Shown piece by piece: positions 34,201 to 45,852 of a DNA stretch of 64,000 bases. The position numbers and the translations under genes are program-made. The notes below the pieces were generated by a model. That model did not search any database. It was not told where the DNA came from and was given only the letters and a program-made list of their open reading frames with translations. Origin of the DNA: Cranoglanis bouderius (Eukaryota; Chordata; Actinopteri; Siluriformes; Cranoglanididae); assembly GCA_023630585.1 (NCBI GenBank), contig CM042565.1, forward strand, positions 6,266,013 to 6,330,012, given 5' to 3'. How positions within the stretch are numbered: position 1 is the stretch's first letter; every line of letters begins with the position of its first letter.

Positions 34201-37200
34201 ATTTGAAATACATAATTCCACTGTAAGGAAAATAATCTACAAATGGCGCAGATTTCAGACAACTGCCAATTTGTCCATGACTGGCCATCCCAGCAAATTC
34301 AGCCCAAGGGCAGACCGTCTGATGCAAAAATAAGTGTCCAAGTACCCCAAAATTTAATCACAGGATCTGCTAGTAAGTCTTGCAAGTGTTGGTGTCAAAG
34401 TGCATGCTTCTACAATCAGAAAGAGATTGACTTGCATGGGAGGCATCCCAGGAAAAAGCCTTTGCAAGACTACAGTTTGCCAATGAGCATATAGTCAAAC
34501 CCAGGCCTTTTGGAATAATGTACCCTGGACAGACGAATCAAAGATAGAGTTGTTTGGCCACAGTAACAGCAGACATGTTTGGCACAGACCAAAGACAGCT
34601 TTTCAGAAGAAGCACCTCATACCAACTGTGAAGCACAGTGGTGGAAATGTTATGGTTTGGGGTTGCTTCGCTGCCTCAGGGACTGGACAGATTGCATTCA
34701 TTGATTCAGCTATGAATTCTGCACCATAGGAAAGAGTGCTTGAAGATAATGTCTGGCCATCCATCCAAAAGTTGAAGTTGAACCAAAAGTGGACCTTTCA
34801 ACAGGATAATGATCCTAAGCACACTAGCAGATCCACCAAGGAATGGCTCAAAAAGAAGATGGGCAGTATATGCAAGAAAACCCTGAAACATCTTGCAACT
34901 GAAAGAATATTGCATGGAAGAGTGGTCACAAATTCCAGCAAGCCTGATGGACAATCATTCAGAATGCCTACAAAAAGTTATTTATGCTAAATGGGGCAAT
35001 ACCAGCTTCTGAGGTCAGTGGTGGCTCAGTGGTTAAGACGTTGGGCTACTGATCGGAAGGCCGTGAGTTCAAATCCCAGCACTGCCAAGCTGCCACTGTT
35101 GGGCCCTTGAGCAAGGCTCTCAACTGCTCAGATGTATAAATGAAATAAATGTAAGTTGCTCTGGATAAGGGTGTCTGCCAAATGCTGTAAATGTTCTGAG
35201 GCCAAGGGTGTACTTACTTTTTCCACAGAAGAATATCACATCTCTTGATATTTCTGTTGAATAAATGATTGAAAAAAAGCAAATTTTCCTTGTGGTTTTG
35301 TTCAAATATATCAACTTCATTAATAGGCACTGTTTCAAAGAGGATCAAATGTTTGCTTGTCCAAATATGTCAAAAAAGCCAACAATTTCCCTGGGATGTA
35401 CTTTTTTTCACATCACTGTAAATGTGGTAAAAGACCCACCTAGATGGCACTTTCAGCACAAATGATTATGGGATAATGAATTTGTAGTTTATATGGGGAA
35501 ATGAATAGACAAGGTCTTTGGAATTAATACAATACAAACATCTGCATTCACTAACTGGGAAGCATTTAACACTTTTCTCAAGGGACATACAGTATAATAA
35601 GTTATACTAGCGCTCTCTCTAAAAAAAAAGTACAGAAAAAGAAATGGCATCTAGAAGATAAAATTAAAATTCTCCAAGAAAAAGTTTCTCAGAAAAGTAA
35701 ACGACATTTGGAAAAAGAATTATTGTTTTTGAGACATGAGTACAAGTTATCGGCCTCCAGGGCAGCTGCAATTCTTTTATGTATTTTACATATAATACTT
35801 ATATGTATTATTCTATGTATTCCGAACACTATACTAATACTGGGTAGGGCCTCCCTTTGCTCTCAAAACAGCCTCAATTCTTTGTGGCATGGATTCCACA
35901 AGATGTTGGAAACATTCCTTTGAGATTCTGGTCCATGTTGACATGACTGCATCACGCAATTCCTTCAGATTTTTCAGGTGCATTTTCATGCTGCAAATCT
36001 CCCATTCTACCACATTCCAAAGATGTTTTATTTGATTCAGATCTGGTGACTGGGAAGGCCACTGAAGAACATTGAACTCCTTGTCATTTTCATGAAACCA
36101 GTTTGAGACGACTTTTGCTTTGTAACAATTATCATGCTGGAAGTAGCCATTAGAAGAAAAAACATTCTCCACACCATTAAACCGTCTCCACTAGCCTGGA
36201 CTGTTGACACAAGGCAGGTTGGGTCCATGGTTCATGCTGTTGGCAACAAATTCTGACCCTACCATCTGTGTGCCTCAGCAGAAATTGAGATTCATCAGAC
36301 CAGGCTACGTTTTTTCCAGTCACCAAAACTGGACAGTTTTGATGAGCCTGTGCCCACTGCAGCCTCAGCTTTCTGTTCTTGGCTGACAAAAGTGGAACCC
36401 GATGTGGTCTTATGCTGCTGTATCCCACCTGCCTCAAGGTTGGACGTGTTGTGCATTGTGAGATGATTTTCTGCTCACCACAATTGTACAGAGTGGTTAT
36501 CTGAGTTTCTGTAGACTTTCTGTCACCTTGAGGCCATTCTCCATTGACCTGTCTCATCAACAAGGTGTTTCTGTCTGCAGAACTGCTGCTCCCTGGATGT
36601 TTTGGGCTAATCAGTTTTTTACTTCAGTAAGAGCAGATGCTACATTTAAATGTTTGCCTTCTTATGGGTTTGAAAAGATTCAAGACCTGTATTTACCAAA
36701 TTCTGATATTATGATGTCTTGAATAACTGAGAAACAAATTTAACCTGGATAAAATACCTTTCTTTAAATATCTCCATCTTAGAAGCTTTTATAAATGTAA
36801 ATCAAAATAATACACTTTTAATTTTTCATTTTTCTGCAGGATGTTTGCTGGTATCCTGCAGAAATGATAAAATCCTGCAGGACATATTGACAAACTATGC
36901 AGGATATTCCAATAGGTTTAGAACAGAGCCTTCAGTACAACAGGAACATTCAGGAATGTCCAGCACACTTGCTGCACAAGTGAAAAATACTGCTGCACAC
37001 CTCCTGCAGAAATAAAATCAACTTCCCATGTACTTAATCTATCCTGCAGGACAACAGTCCTGGGTCTTCTTTGTCGTATTTTTTGTTTCATGATGCGCCA
37101 ATTGTTTTCAACTGGTGAAAGTTCTGGACTGCAGGCAGGCCAGTTGAGCACCCGGACTCTTCTACTACGAAGCCATGCTGTTGTAATAGACGCAGCATTG

Positions 37201-40200
37201 TCTTGCTGAAATATGCAAGGCCTTCCCTGAAAAAGACATTGTCTGGATAGAAGCATACGTTGCTCTAAAACCTGTATATACCTTTCAGCATTGATGGTGC
37301 CTTTCCTGATGCCCATTCCATAGGCACTAATGCACCCCCATACCATCAGAGATGCAGGCTTTTGAACTGAGTGCTGATAACAAGCCGGATGGTCTCTCTC
37401 CTCTTTATTCCAGAGGACGTGGCGTCCAAAAAGAATTTCAAATTTCGATTCGTCTAATCACAAAACAGTTTTCCACTTTGCCTCAGTCCATTTTAAATGA
37501 GCTTTGGCCCAGAGAAGACAGTGACATTTCTGGATCATGTTCACATATGGCTTCTTCTTTGCATGATAGAGCTTTAACCTGCATTTGTGGATGGCACGGG
37601 AACTGTGTTCACAGACAGTGAGTTCTGGAGGTTTTTCTGAGTCCATGCAGTGATTTCCATTACAGAATCATGCCTGTTTTTAATGCAGTGCCACCTGAGG
37701 GCCCGAAGATCACAGACATGCAATACTGATTTTCACCCTTGTCCCTGGCGCACAGAGATTTCTCCATATTCTCTGAATCTTTTGATGATATTATGTACTG
37801 TAGATGATGAGATATTCAAAGTCTTCACAATTTTACATTGCGGAACATTATTCTGAAATTGTTCCACAATTTGTAGACACAGTTTTTTGCATAATTCATA
37901 ACATGAAAGTGAAAATATGACATAATTTCAATAAGTAAAAGAATTCCTTTTTGAAAATACTTCAAAATACTTGAGAAGTTATTTCTACTACATGTATCCT
38001 GCAGGACACAAACACTGTTCATGTCCTGCAGAATTTCAGATCTATCCTGCACAACAGTCCTGCAGGAAGTGTGGGTTTTAATAGACATGCAGGACATAAT
38101 TCCTGCATATAATTTTTTCCTTCATAGAATTCCTGCACATATTTCAACAGGAAAATGAGCTGAAAATCCTGTAGGATATGTGCATAATATTCCTGTAAGA
38201 TTCCTGTAGGGTTTTTTAAAGGGCACAATCACTTCTTGAAAAAATTACAACAAAGAACAGTTTTAGAAACAACATCATGTCAGAGTTTTATCATTTGTTG
38301 CATATCAGAGTTTTATCATTTGTTGATATTGTGCTTTTATGCATTATAAACTAAATGCCTGGAATGAGAATTTGTACATTGAAATCTCCAATGAGGACTG
38401 GAAATCAGGTTGTGTAGTAACTCACATTCAGACAGTCTAATTTTTATATGAAGCCATTTTTTTGTCTCTAAATGTAAACTTGAACATGGATTTATGTGTT
38501 CCCCGTGTATAAAAGCAAATAAATATATTGCTGGAAAAAAAATATTCTGTGTGTTTAAAATTAACCCAACATCAATTGACTTTTCAAACTTTAAGGCTTC
38601 TTAGAACTCTAAGGTTCTTGTGAGTATGGTGTTAACAGACAGTTTTCGTCTACCCTTAGAAGTTACTACAGCAATAACTGCAATAGCAATTAGAATTAGA
38701 AGCTTTAATAAAATGAACAAATGACACAACAGGAGCCATTTCTCTGTATATTGGGATGTTAGTTACTGCCACTAGTGGGCAGTAGATCAGGTGTCTTTTT
38801 AGTTGAATAATGGAAACAGTATGAACCCTACACCAGCAGTACACTACTTCCAGTGCTCATGTCCATGGAAAATTACAATTATGAAAAACAAACACACGGA
38901 GGGCCTTGTAAGGGACTGGACATTAAATCCAACAAAGCTAACAGCACTGTTACAGAGCAATCACTACACACGAGTGACAGCACAGACTTTAAATGTGCAA
39001 ACTAAGCTAACATAACTCACAGACAGCCAATTAAATTTTCTGACATACAAAAATTCATCATGGCCACTGACAACTCAGTGGAACACACTCATTGAGCACT
39101 ATTACACTCTCACTGCAATTCACATGCAATTTAGCAACAATTAAAAAATATTGCCAACTAAACTGTGACAAAAGTGGTTAAATCAGGTGTATTAGCAATT
39201 TCAGGGAAATCACCAAACTGTGATGATCTTTGGAAATCGGACAAGAGCCCTAGAAGGCATCATGCACATTTTAAATTTTGTACTAAATATCTTTTAACAT
39301 CTCAAATAATTTATTTCTTTTCTCACTGGCTGTAAATTTTTTTTTTTTTGTTTTTTTTTTGTTTTTGTTTACAAAACATCAGCTTTCTAGTTAAGTGGCC
39401 ATAATTTGTTCTTTCATATAAATCTGGGAGTTTCTTACCGCTTGCGAGGCCATCATATCGTTAATGCTCTGTTCATACTGTTCAGCCAGCACAGCAAGCT
39501 TGCGTGTCTGCTCTTCCTTCAGAGTCTTCAGCAGGGCTTTGTGGTCACTCTTAGGGGAGACCTCTAGCTGATGGTTCCTCAGAGCTTTGTACTGCTTATT
39601 CTGAACCTTACAAGTGTCCTGGAATTGCTTTTTGATCTGCATCTCCAATGCCTGGTTTTATGGCAGAACAAAAACAAGTGAGTTTTGTGTAGCATAAAAA
39701 AATTGGAAATATCAAATTCAAACCAATTATAGAATTATTATCATTACATTCTGTATATATTTACAGAAGACCTTTCACAGATAGAAGACAAGTTAATTTC
39801 CCCATTGATGTGCCTTCATTTACAAAGCAAATAACATAATTAAAAATACTACAGAAATCCAATGTTCTGCCAAATATTAACCTGATTTCACTCATAATTC
39901 ATTCATTGGTGAATTTCATATGAATTTCATTTCATATTCATTAAAAAAAAAAAACTGCCTGCTTACCCTGTCCTTTTCCCCAACTATAACCACATATTCT
40001 TATTAACCCTATTATAACTTTTCGTGGCAGTTTCAAATTTCAACTATATGACCATGTTATAAATATTTCACTCCTCCTAGGCATTATGAACTAGGTACTA
40101 CGTGAACCTTGAGGTTCCTGGGCTGCTGCCGGCGCTCCAGTGCATGTTTCCTGTGCAGCTCTCTCTGGCGTCGGTTGTTGTACTCCTCCTGGTTCTCCAG

Positions 40201-43200
40201 TTCAGTGTGATGCTGCAAACGGATCAGCTCCATGCGAAGCCTGTGCAGACATTCCAACTGCCGTCGCTCCAGGTCCTGTGTGGACTCATCTTGCCGGATC
40301 ATCAATGCATGCTCCATCTCCTTTTGCAGTTTCTTCTTGTTAAGCTCCTGGGACACAAAGACAAACATTTTCTTAAAGTTGTCAGAGCAACATGATGGAA
40401 AGAAACCTGATCTGGGCTGCAACCAATAATATATATTTTTAAAAAATCTTTTAAAATCTTACATGTTGGCAAAAGTAATTCATATATTTACTGTATTTCA
40501 CAGATGTGAAAGGCTCTTCACTGCAGAAAATATTTATTATCCTTCTCTAACTCCCACCATGACATAGTAAGACAGGGTCACTATTGGAACCAGAAAGTTT
40601 GCTAAAAATGAAATATGTGCACTTTAGGACTTACCTCCCGTATCTGTTCCTGTTCAAACTCATGTTTTTTTATGAGGCTTCGTCTCTTCAAAGCACGGCA
40701 GCTTCTTTCATAGATGAGCCTCTGCTGGTTGAGCAGCTGTGCCTCCTCCTCGGCCTGTGAGCGCTGCATTGTCTCCTTGTGGCGTGACAGCCTCTCCTGC
40801 TTCTCCTCCTTTGGTGTGCTAAGGTCCTCATTCATCTCCTGCAGAAATATTGGCACATTCATGCCAATTATACTCACTCACTGACTTTCAATAACCACTT
40901 CATTCTGGTTAGGATAGCTGTGGACCCAAAGTCTATCCCTGGAACACTGGGCATGAGGCAGGAATACACCCAGGTTATAAAGGCACCATGCACACACATT
41001 CACACATTTATGCACACTTAGGGGCAATTTATTTTTTCTGAGGTGGGAACCAAGACGACACGCATGTGGACATGGAGAGAACATGCACAGACATTGTGTA
41101 AGCCAAGCTCAGGGTTTAGCCTGGAGACGTCAGCAAACCCAATTTCAGGGATCCTGGAGCTGTGAGGGGGCAACGCTATCCACTGCACCATCATGCCACC
41201 ATACAGTTGTATTAAAATATTTAACAAAGTTTTGACCCCTGATTTGCATGACTATTAAGGTTTCCATACCACAGACATACACTGCTGGGTGTCAAAGAGA
41301 ACATAACTGGCCCTGCTCTCTGGGCAGGAAAGACAGCCTTGTTTTCTTCTCCATCTGTCATGTGATTAGTGAAATGCAAGCGAATCGTAAGTGTCTGTTT
41401 GCTCATGTATGTAGGATAAAGCAGTTAGCACTCAACACCTACTGTATGATGTCGCATGAGCAGACATTCAAAAAGGTGTCTGGCTTCACAAATGTTAGTT
41501 AGCATTTTAGCATCTCAGCTTTCACCCTCCAACTGGTGTGTGTTAAATTTTCTATGACTAAATTGGGACAAAATTGGGTAAAATATAAAAACAAGTTTAA
41601 AAAATTTAAACTATTATAATGAAGGTTATGTTTAAAGGACATGACTGAATGCCTAATACACATTGCATATTTTTTGAAGGCCTCCTCATAATTAAAAATC
41701 ATAATGCAGAATGCAGCAGGAGAACTTCTGTCTGAACACCACTCACTTCCTTCATCCTGTCCCTGCACAGTCTGTACTGCTTTTTCTGTGTGTCCAAGAA
41801 GGTGGTCAGCTCCTTCTTCTGTTGGACCAAAATTTGTTGCTGGATCCTCTTCTCCTCTGTGGCTGATGCCTTCATCTGTAATGGGATTAAGCCTGACTGG
41901 TCAATGATTACCTTAAATCTACTGAATTTCCACGTTCAATTTAGTAGACCATTGATTGTTAATGAATTGCAGACACAGTGGGTATAGAAAAGAACTACCC
42001 CCCCCCCCCCCCCCTTAAAATAATCACATTTTGTTGCTTTTCAGCCTGAAATGAAAATGGATATGTCAGAAAAAATTTTTAAAAAAATAAAAACCAGAAT
42101 CACTGAGCTGGAAAAAGGATCACCCCCTTGCTTTAATTTGCCTTAATTTTTTAATTACAGCCTTTAGTCTGTTGGGATATGTCTCTACGAACTTTGCACA
42201 TATAAACTTTGCAATATTTGTCCACTCTTCTTTGCAGAACCACTCAACTTCAGTTAAGTTTGATGGTGACCATTTGTGGACTGCAGTCTTCAAGTCATTC
42301 CACAGATTTTCAATGGGGTTTAAATCTGGGCTCTGAGTAGGCCATGCAAGGACATTAACATTTTTCTCCTATTTCTCCTAACTATTGTGCGGTCAGTTTT
42401 GCTGTGTGCTTTGGGTCATTGTCATGTTGGAAGGTAAACCTTCTTCCCATTGGCAACTTTCTGGCAGAGGGCTGCAGATTTTCCTCAAGAATTTGACTGT
42501 ATTTTGCCCCATCCATTTTCCTTCTATCCTGACAAGTGCTCCAGTCCCTGCTGCAGAGAAACACCCCAATAACAGGATATTACCACCTCCATGCTTTACT
42601 GTAGAAATGGTGTTATTTGGATGGTGAGCTGTATTGGATTTCCACCAGACATATCGTTTGGTGTTGAGGCCAAATCATTCAATTTTAGTCTCATCTGACC
42701 TGAATCTTCAAGGTGCGTTTTGCAAAGCTCAGTTGTGACTGCATGTGGCCTTTCTTGAGGAGTGGCTTTTTTCTTGCAACCCTCCCATACAAGCCACATT
42801 TGTGGAGAATTTGTGATATTGTTGTCACATGCACACAATGACCACTCTTTGTCATAAATTCCTGCAACTGCTTCAGAGTTGCTGTAGGCCTCTTGGTAGC
42901 CTCTTTGACCAGTTTCCTCCTGGCTCTTTCATCCAGTTTGGAGCAACGTCCTGATCCAGGGAGGGTCTGTGTTGTACCAAATATCTTCCACTTCTTAACA
43001 ATAGACTTCACTGTGCTTCTAGGCATTGATGAAGCCTTTGAAATTGTTTTGTATCCATCTCCTGACTTGTGCCTGTCCACAACTTTATTCTGGAGATCTT
43101 TTGACAGTGCCTTGCCACCCATAGTTGATTGTTTGCTTCAGTTGCACTACAAAATGCTCAAGGAAAGCTCTTTTTATGCTGAGCTAATCAGAATGACCAC

Positions 43201-44266
43201 AGCTGATCACGGTTGAAAGTCAAATGGCTTTGTGTGCCATTGAGAAGGTGATTAGCTACACCTTATTGAGTTTACAAGTCATTTTTAGGAGTGGAGTGAT
43301 CCTTTTTCCAACTCAGTGATTCTGTTTTTTTATTTATTTTCTGATATGTTGGTGTTATATCTTTCACTTGGATGTTATATGTTGCACTGGTTAAATACAG
43401 CTGGATAAAACAAAAATTGTCCGTTTTCATTTCAGGCTGAAAAGCAACAAAATGTGATTATTTTAAAGGGGAGTGATTCTTTTCTATACCCACTGTACAT
43501 CCTATATTTCATAACATAGTTTATTTACAAAATATTAGATAACATTATCTAATATTTACAAAATATTAGATAATGTTATGAAATATTCTATAAAAATAAT
43601 ATTTATAGAAAAAATAAATAGATCTTGTATGCACAGGCAAGATAAATGCAAGCTACCATTTAGTTACATGTAATGACTCCAGAATAATAATAATAAATAA
43701 TAATAAGTTTATTTTTATAGTGCCTTTCTAGACACTCAAGGTTGCTTTACAATTAGAAAGCACAACGCAGTAAGGGGATAAAAAACAAACTCAGTTCGAA
43801 TTTGGATTGCTAAAATCTGATTCTAATATACTTAAATTTGATGTTGCAATACATCAAAAAAGAGAAGTAATCAGGTTGGGGGGGGCTGCACTTTCTGGGG
43901 GCACTGTACATATAGTTTGGCAATTAAATATAGTATGCCTGATGACTGATTGACCAAATAAAACTTATACATGAACGAATGAATGAAACCTTTTAAAGAA
44001 TGCACTGTTCCTCTTGATCTACTGTTTACCTCCTTCTCTAACTGGGCAGCCTGCTTCTTGGCTAGCCGCTCCAGTTCAATGTAAGTGTTGTTGGCCTGGG
44101 TCTCTACTTCCTTCTGCAGCCGGAGCTTGTGCTCATCCATCTCAGCCTTCAGCTTGTTCTCCAGTGCGATCAGCTGCTTCTGGTGCTGCCGCCGCATGCG
44201 TTTGTACCCTGACATCTGCTCCCGCCACACAGAGTCCTGCTCATGCTCCTGGATCTGCTTGCTGAC
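31061..44266 (-). CDS. taok3: taok3, C-terminal half (seven exons); no kinase domain found
   Basis: TAO kinase 3 (JIK/DPK) is a STE20-type kinase in stress MAPK signalling. Exons: 44266-44030, 41875-41747, 40838-40635, 40347-40108, 39651-39439, 31682-31500 and 31222-31061. All are in phase 0, and together they give 455 residues corresponding to about residue 430 to the end of the 898-residue human protein. Family strings are [59 protein letters not shown] and [16 protein letters not shown], with the TAOK3-specific ending DFPKEDDR (human DFPKEDYR), which rules out TAOK1 and TAOK2. The product is almost entirely Glu/Lys/Gln/Arg-rich coiled coil, the regulatory and dimerising half. No exon of the catalytic domain was seen between 44.3 kb and the tesc gene at 62.3 kb. 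Introns hold L1, Tc1 and SINE insertions. Confidence 0.92.
31500..31682 (-). CDS. taok3: taok3 exon: penultimate, [14 protein letters not shown]
   Basis: Sixty-one codons from [17 protein letters not shown] to RRAHLEQK, with a GTGCAG acceptor and GTGAGC donor. The [17 protein letters not shown] core matches the family closely. Confidence 0.93.
33734..35418 (+). mobile_element. Tc1-like element inserted in L1
   Basis: Long inverted ends (AAATTGTTGGCTTTTTTGAC at the left, its inverse at the right) and TA on both sides. The transposase is in pieces: [51 protein letters not shown]. It contains a SINE (35015-35193). Without the SINE it is about 1.5 kb, normal for the family. Confidence 0.8.
35015..35193 (+). 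mobile_element. tRNA-derived SINE with 8-bp target duplication
   Basis: The tRNA-like head has an A-box-like TGGCTCAGTGG and a B-box-like GAGTTCAAATCCC. The tail ends AAATGCTGTAAATG. Flanked by TTCTGAGG at 35007-35014 and 35194-35201. Confidence 0.85.
35800..36605 (-). mobile_element. Tc1-like transposon fragment
   Basis: Minus-strand transposase: [20 protein letters not shown] (first Asp), [20 protein letters not shown] (second Asp) and [15 protein letters not shown], where the third catalytic Glu is Lys. It lies directly next to the L1 fragment. Confidence 0.75.
36833..38225 (-). mobile_element. Tc1-like transposon with many CCTGCAGGA motifs in its ends
   Basis: The minus-strand transposase includes [33 protein letters not shown] and [20 protein letters not shown] (Glu intact), with the N-terminal part at 37646-37458. 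Both flanks (36833-37055 and 37995-38225) are packed with CCTGCAGGA-like words, about 15 in total. The boundaries are inferred from these flanks. Confidence 0.65.
38230..39430. other. taok3 intron, nothing recognised
   Basis: AT-rich, with T-runs near 39340-39370. No exon or repeat recognised. Confidence 0.5.
39439..39651 (-). CDS. taok3: taok3 exon: [15 protein letters not shown] segment
   Basis: Seventy-one codons from [11 protein letters not shown] to NDMMASQA, with an ACCAG acceptor and GTAAGA donor. It is the best conserved visible exon ([24 protein letters not shown]). The next intron is nearly 8 kb and holds most of the gene's transposon load. Confidence 0.93.
40108..40347 (-). CDS. 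taok3: taok3 exon: [15 protein letters not shown] segment, unusual donor
   Basis: Eighty codons from ELNKKKLQ to RRQQPRNLK after a CCCAG acceptor. The donor that keeps family spacing is AAG|GTTCAC, a weak site. A second possible donor (GTAGTA) lies six bases further on and would add Val-His in frame. Either joins to the next exon (ALEMQIKK) in phase 0. Confidence 0.9.
40635..40838 (-). CDS. taok3: taok3 exon: [16 protein letters not shown] segment
   Basis: Sixty-eight codons from [10 protein letters not shown] to EQEQIRE, with a CTGCAG acceptor and GTAAGT donor. The more divergent stretch ([19 protein letters not shown]) keeps charge pattern and length relative to human YDKNCRFFKRKIMIKRHEV, as expected for a coiled coil under structural constraint. 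Confidence 0.93.
40890..41215. repeat. dispersed teleost repeat
   Basis: Contains GGAGAACATGCACAGACATT, GATCCTGGAGCTGTGAGG and GGCAACGCTATCCACTGCAC, a widespread fish interspersed repeat, in a taok3 intron. Confidence 0.55.
41747..41875 (-). CDS. taok3: taok3 exon: [15 protein letters not shown] coiled coil
   Basis: Forty-three codons from [14 protein letters not shown] to CRDRMKE, with a TACAG acceptor and GTGAGT donor. It corresponds to the human segment KVAAADEKKFQQQ through CKEKIKE. The intron upstream (41876-44029) contains a complete-length Tc1 copy. Confidence 0.92.
41976..43496 (-). mobile_element. Tc1-like element, family copy B
   Basis: Ends CAGTGGGTATAGAAAAGAAC and, reversed, the same. 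A run of C follows the left end. The transposase start is [20 protein letters not shown] at 43122, with an intact helix-turn-helix, then [20 protein letters not shown], and it breaks before the catalytic core. It lies in the taok3 intron upstream of the exon at 41747-41875. Confidence 0.88.
43683..43790 (+). repeat. (ATA)n plus dispersed repeat
   Basis: Shares ATAGTGCCTTTCTAGACACT with the nested repeat at 13966-14253. Confidence 0.5.
44030..44266 (-). CDS. taok3: taok3 exon: start of visible coiled coil
   Basis: Seventy-nine codons beginning [18 protein letters not shown] and ending AAQLEKE, between a TGTAG acceptor and a GTAAAC donor. Human TAOK3 has VTRQIHEHEQDNELREQM here. The first in-frame ATG is the Met of EQMSGYK at codon 18, which would be the start if a transcript began in the CpG island upstream. 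A cysteine-free, heptad-rich helix fills the rest. Confidence 0.93.
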
Positions 44267-44269
44267 CTA

Positions 44270-45150
44270 CAGTACAAACAAGCACACAAGTTAATTCACG
44301 CTTGTAGAGATAAAAATGCTATTCTCTTAGTTGCCCTGTGTGACTATAAGAAATTTTCAAAAAGCATAGAATCCTTAAACAAGTGTGGCAGATGACTGGT
44401 GAGTATCATATATAAAATGTTTGACAGCAGCAACCAAAATGCAAAAATCCAGAATAAAGTGGAATGAACAATGAAGGTTTATACATTCATCTCAGACTGT
44501 CAAGGTAATTCAGTGAGAAGAGAATTCCTCATAAGATTGCAAATACTATGCACATAGCTCCTGGTCATGGTTCCAAGTCAGAGGTTCTGGACTGAAGTAC
44601 ACTGTCAATGCTGAATCTCTAAGCTGCTTTTATGGCCCAGAGCGACTGCATGAATTGAGGATATTACCATAGCATACAGCCTCTAATGCAAGCAGCTTTT
44701 CTTTTGCTTTAACCTTGGCAAGGAAATGAAAACCTCACACCTTACAGCAAATTTAAGAATGAACAGCTGGTCAGTTGCAAGCCACCACTGAGAATCAGCT
44801 ATTGACTAAACTAAGCTAAGCTACAGCCTCAATATGTCTAGGCATACTATAACTAGGCCTAGTAATTTAATTCATAACATAATCCCTTTCTTAAGGATTA
44901 ACAAATGCAAAAGAAAAGAAAAGCCACCAACCTAACATGGGCCTGACTCAAAATCAAACTGACATGCACCATACTTGAATTTAAAAAAAAAAAGAAAAGA
45001 AAAAAGACATGACATCATACATGATATGGAAAGAAAAATCTCAAACAGCATTACCACCTAACAAAGCGAGAAAGGGAAAAAAAGGCCTAATATGTTCAAC
45101 GCGTTTTGATATACATATAACGAGGGGAAAATTAAAGACAGGGAAAGAGA
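44270..45150. other. gap between the first taok3 exon and the CpG island
   Basis: No exon was recognised here; purine-rich towards 44980-45020. A splice from the island to 44266 would remove this as an intron of about 1.0 kb. Confidence 0.4.
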
Positions 45151-45189
45151 CGTGAATGGGGGGAGGAAAAGTATGAGACGGGGAAAGGG

Positions 45190-45812
45190 CTTATTAACAA
45201 GATGTGGTTGCCATAGCTACAGATGCGGGGCCTGCGCGAGTGGCCTGTTCCTTCTTATGCAAAGAAATAATGAAGCGGACAGAGAAACGGAAAGGAAAAC
45301 CTACCGAAGACGCTGGTGCGACGGTGGCGAAGGGCGCGCGGATGCTGCAGGGGCTGTAACTTTAGCGTTGGCGCACGCAGCTCCGGGGAGAAGAAGCAGG
45401 CCGCGGCTCTGGCCCGGCGCGCCCGTCTCGAGCCTCATCCCTCACTCCAGCATCCTCCTTCTGCTGCAGGGGGGGAGCGAACACGCGAGCCAGGGATGAT
45501 GTTGGGGGGTGGGCACCAGCCGCGCGCTCCGCCGCCGCTGCTGCTGAGGATGAGGATGCTGTTGAGGAGGAGGAGGAGGAGGAGGATAATGCCGCTGCTG
45601 CCGCCGACGATGATGATGCTGCTGCGTCTCCCTGCGTCCCGCGTAAGGCATAGTTCACGCGCGGCATCCTCTACCTCTCTCCGTTTCCTCCCCTCCCCAA
45701 CCCGCGGAGTTCAGCGTTCGTTGATCACGGGCGTCGCGCGGCGCTCCTGACCGCGAACGAACGCTGCATGGCGGCGCACGTCGCGCGGAACTGCACGCCG
45801 AGGAAGAGGAGG

Positions 45813-45852
<40 letters not shown>

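Larger units (their letters stand above)
31850..35790 (+). mobile_element. L1 LINE in taok3 intron, split by a Tc1
   Basis: Left part (31850-33733): ORF1-like sequence ([22 protein letters not shown]) and the ORF2 endonuclease ([40 protein letters not shown]). Right part (35419-35790) resumes exactly where ORF2 should ([27 protein letters not shown]). It is antisense to taok3. The reverse transcriptase is missing. A Tc1 sits between the halves. Confidence 0.75.

Noticed and set aside
35015..35090. Possible tRNA gene
   Set aside because: The head has A/B-box-like words but lacks a clean cloverleaf and is flanked by target-site duplications with a SINE tail.
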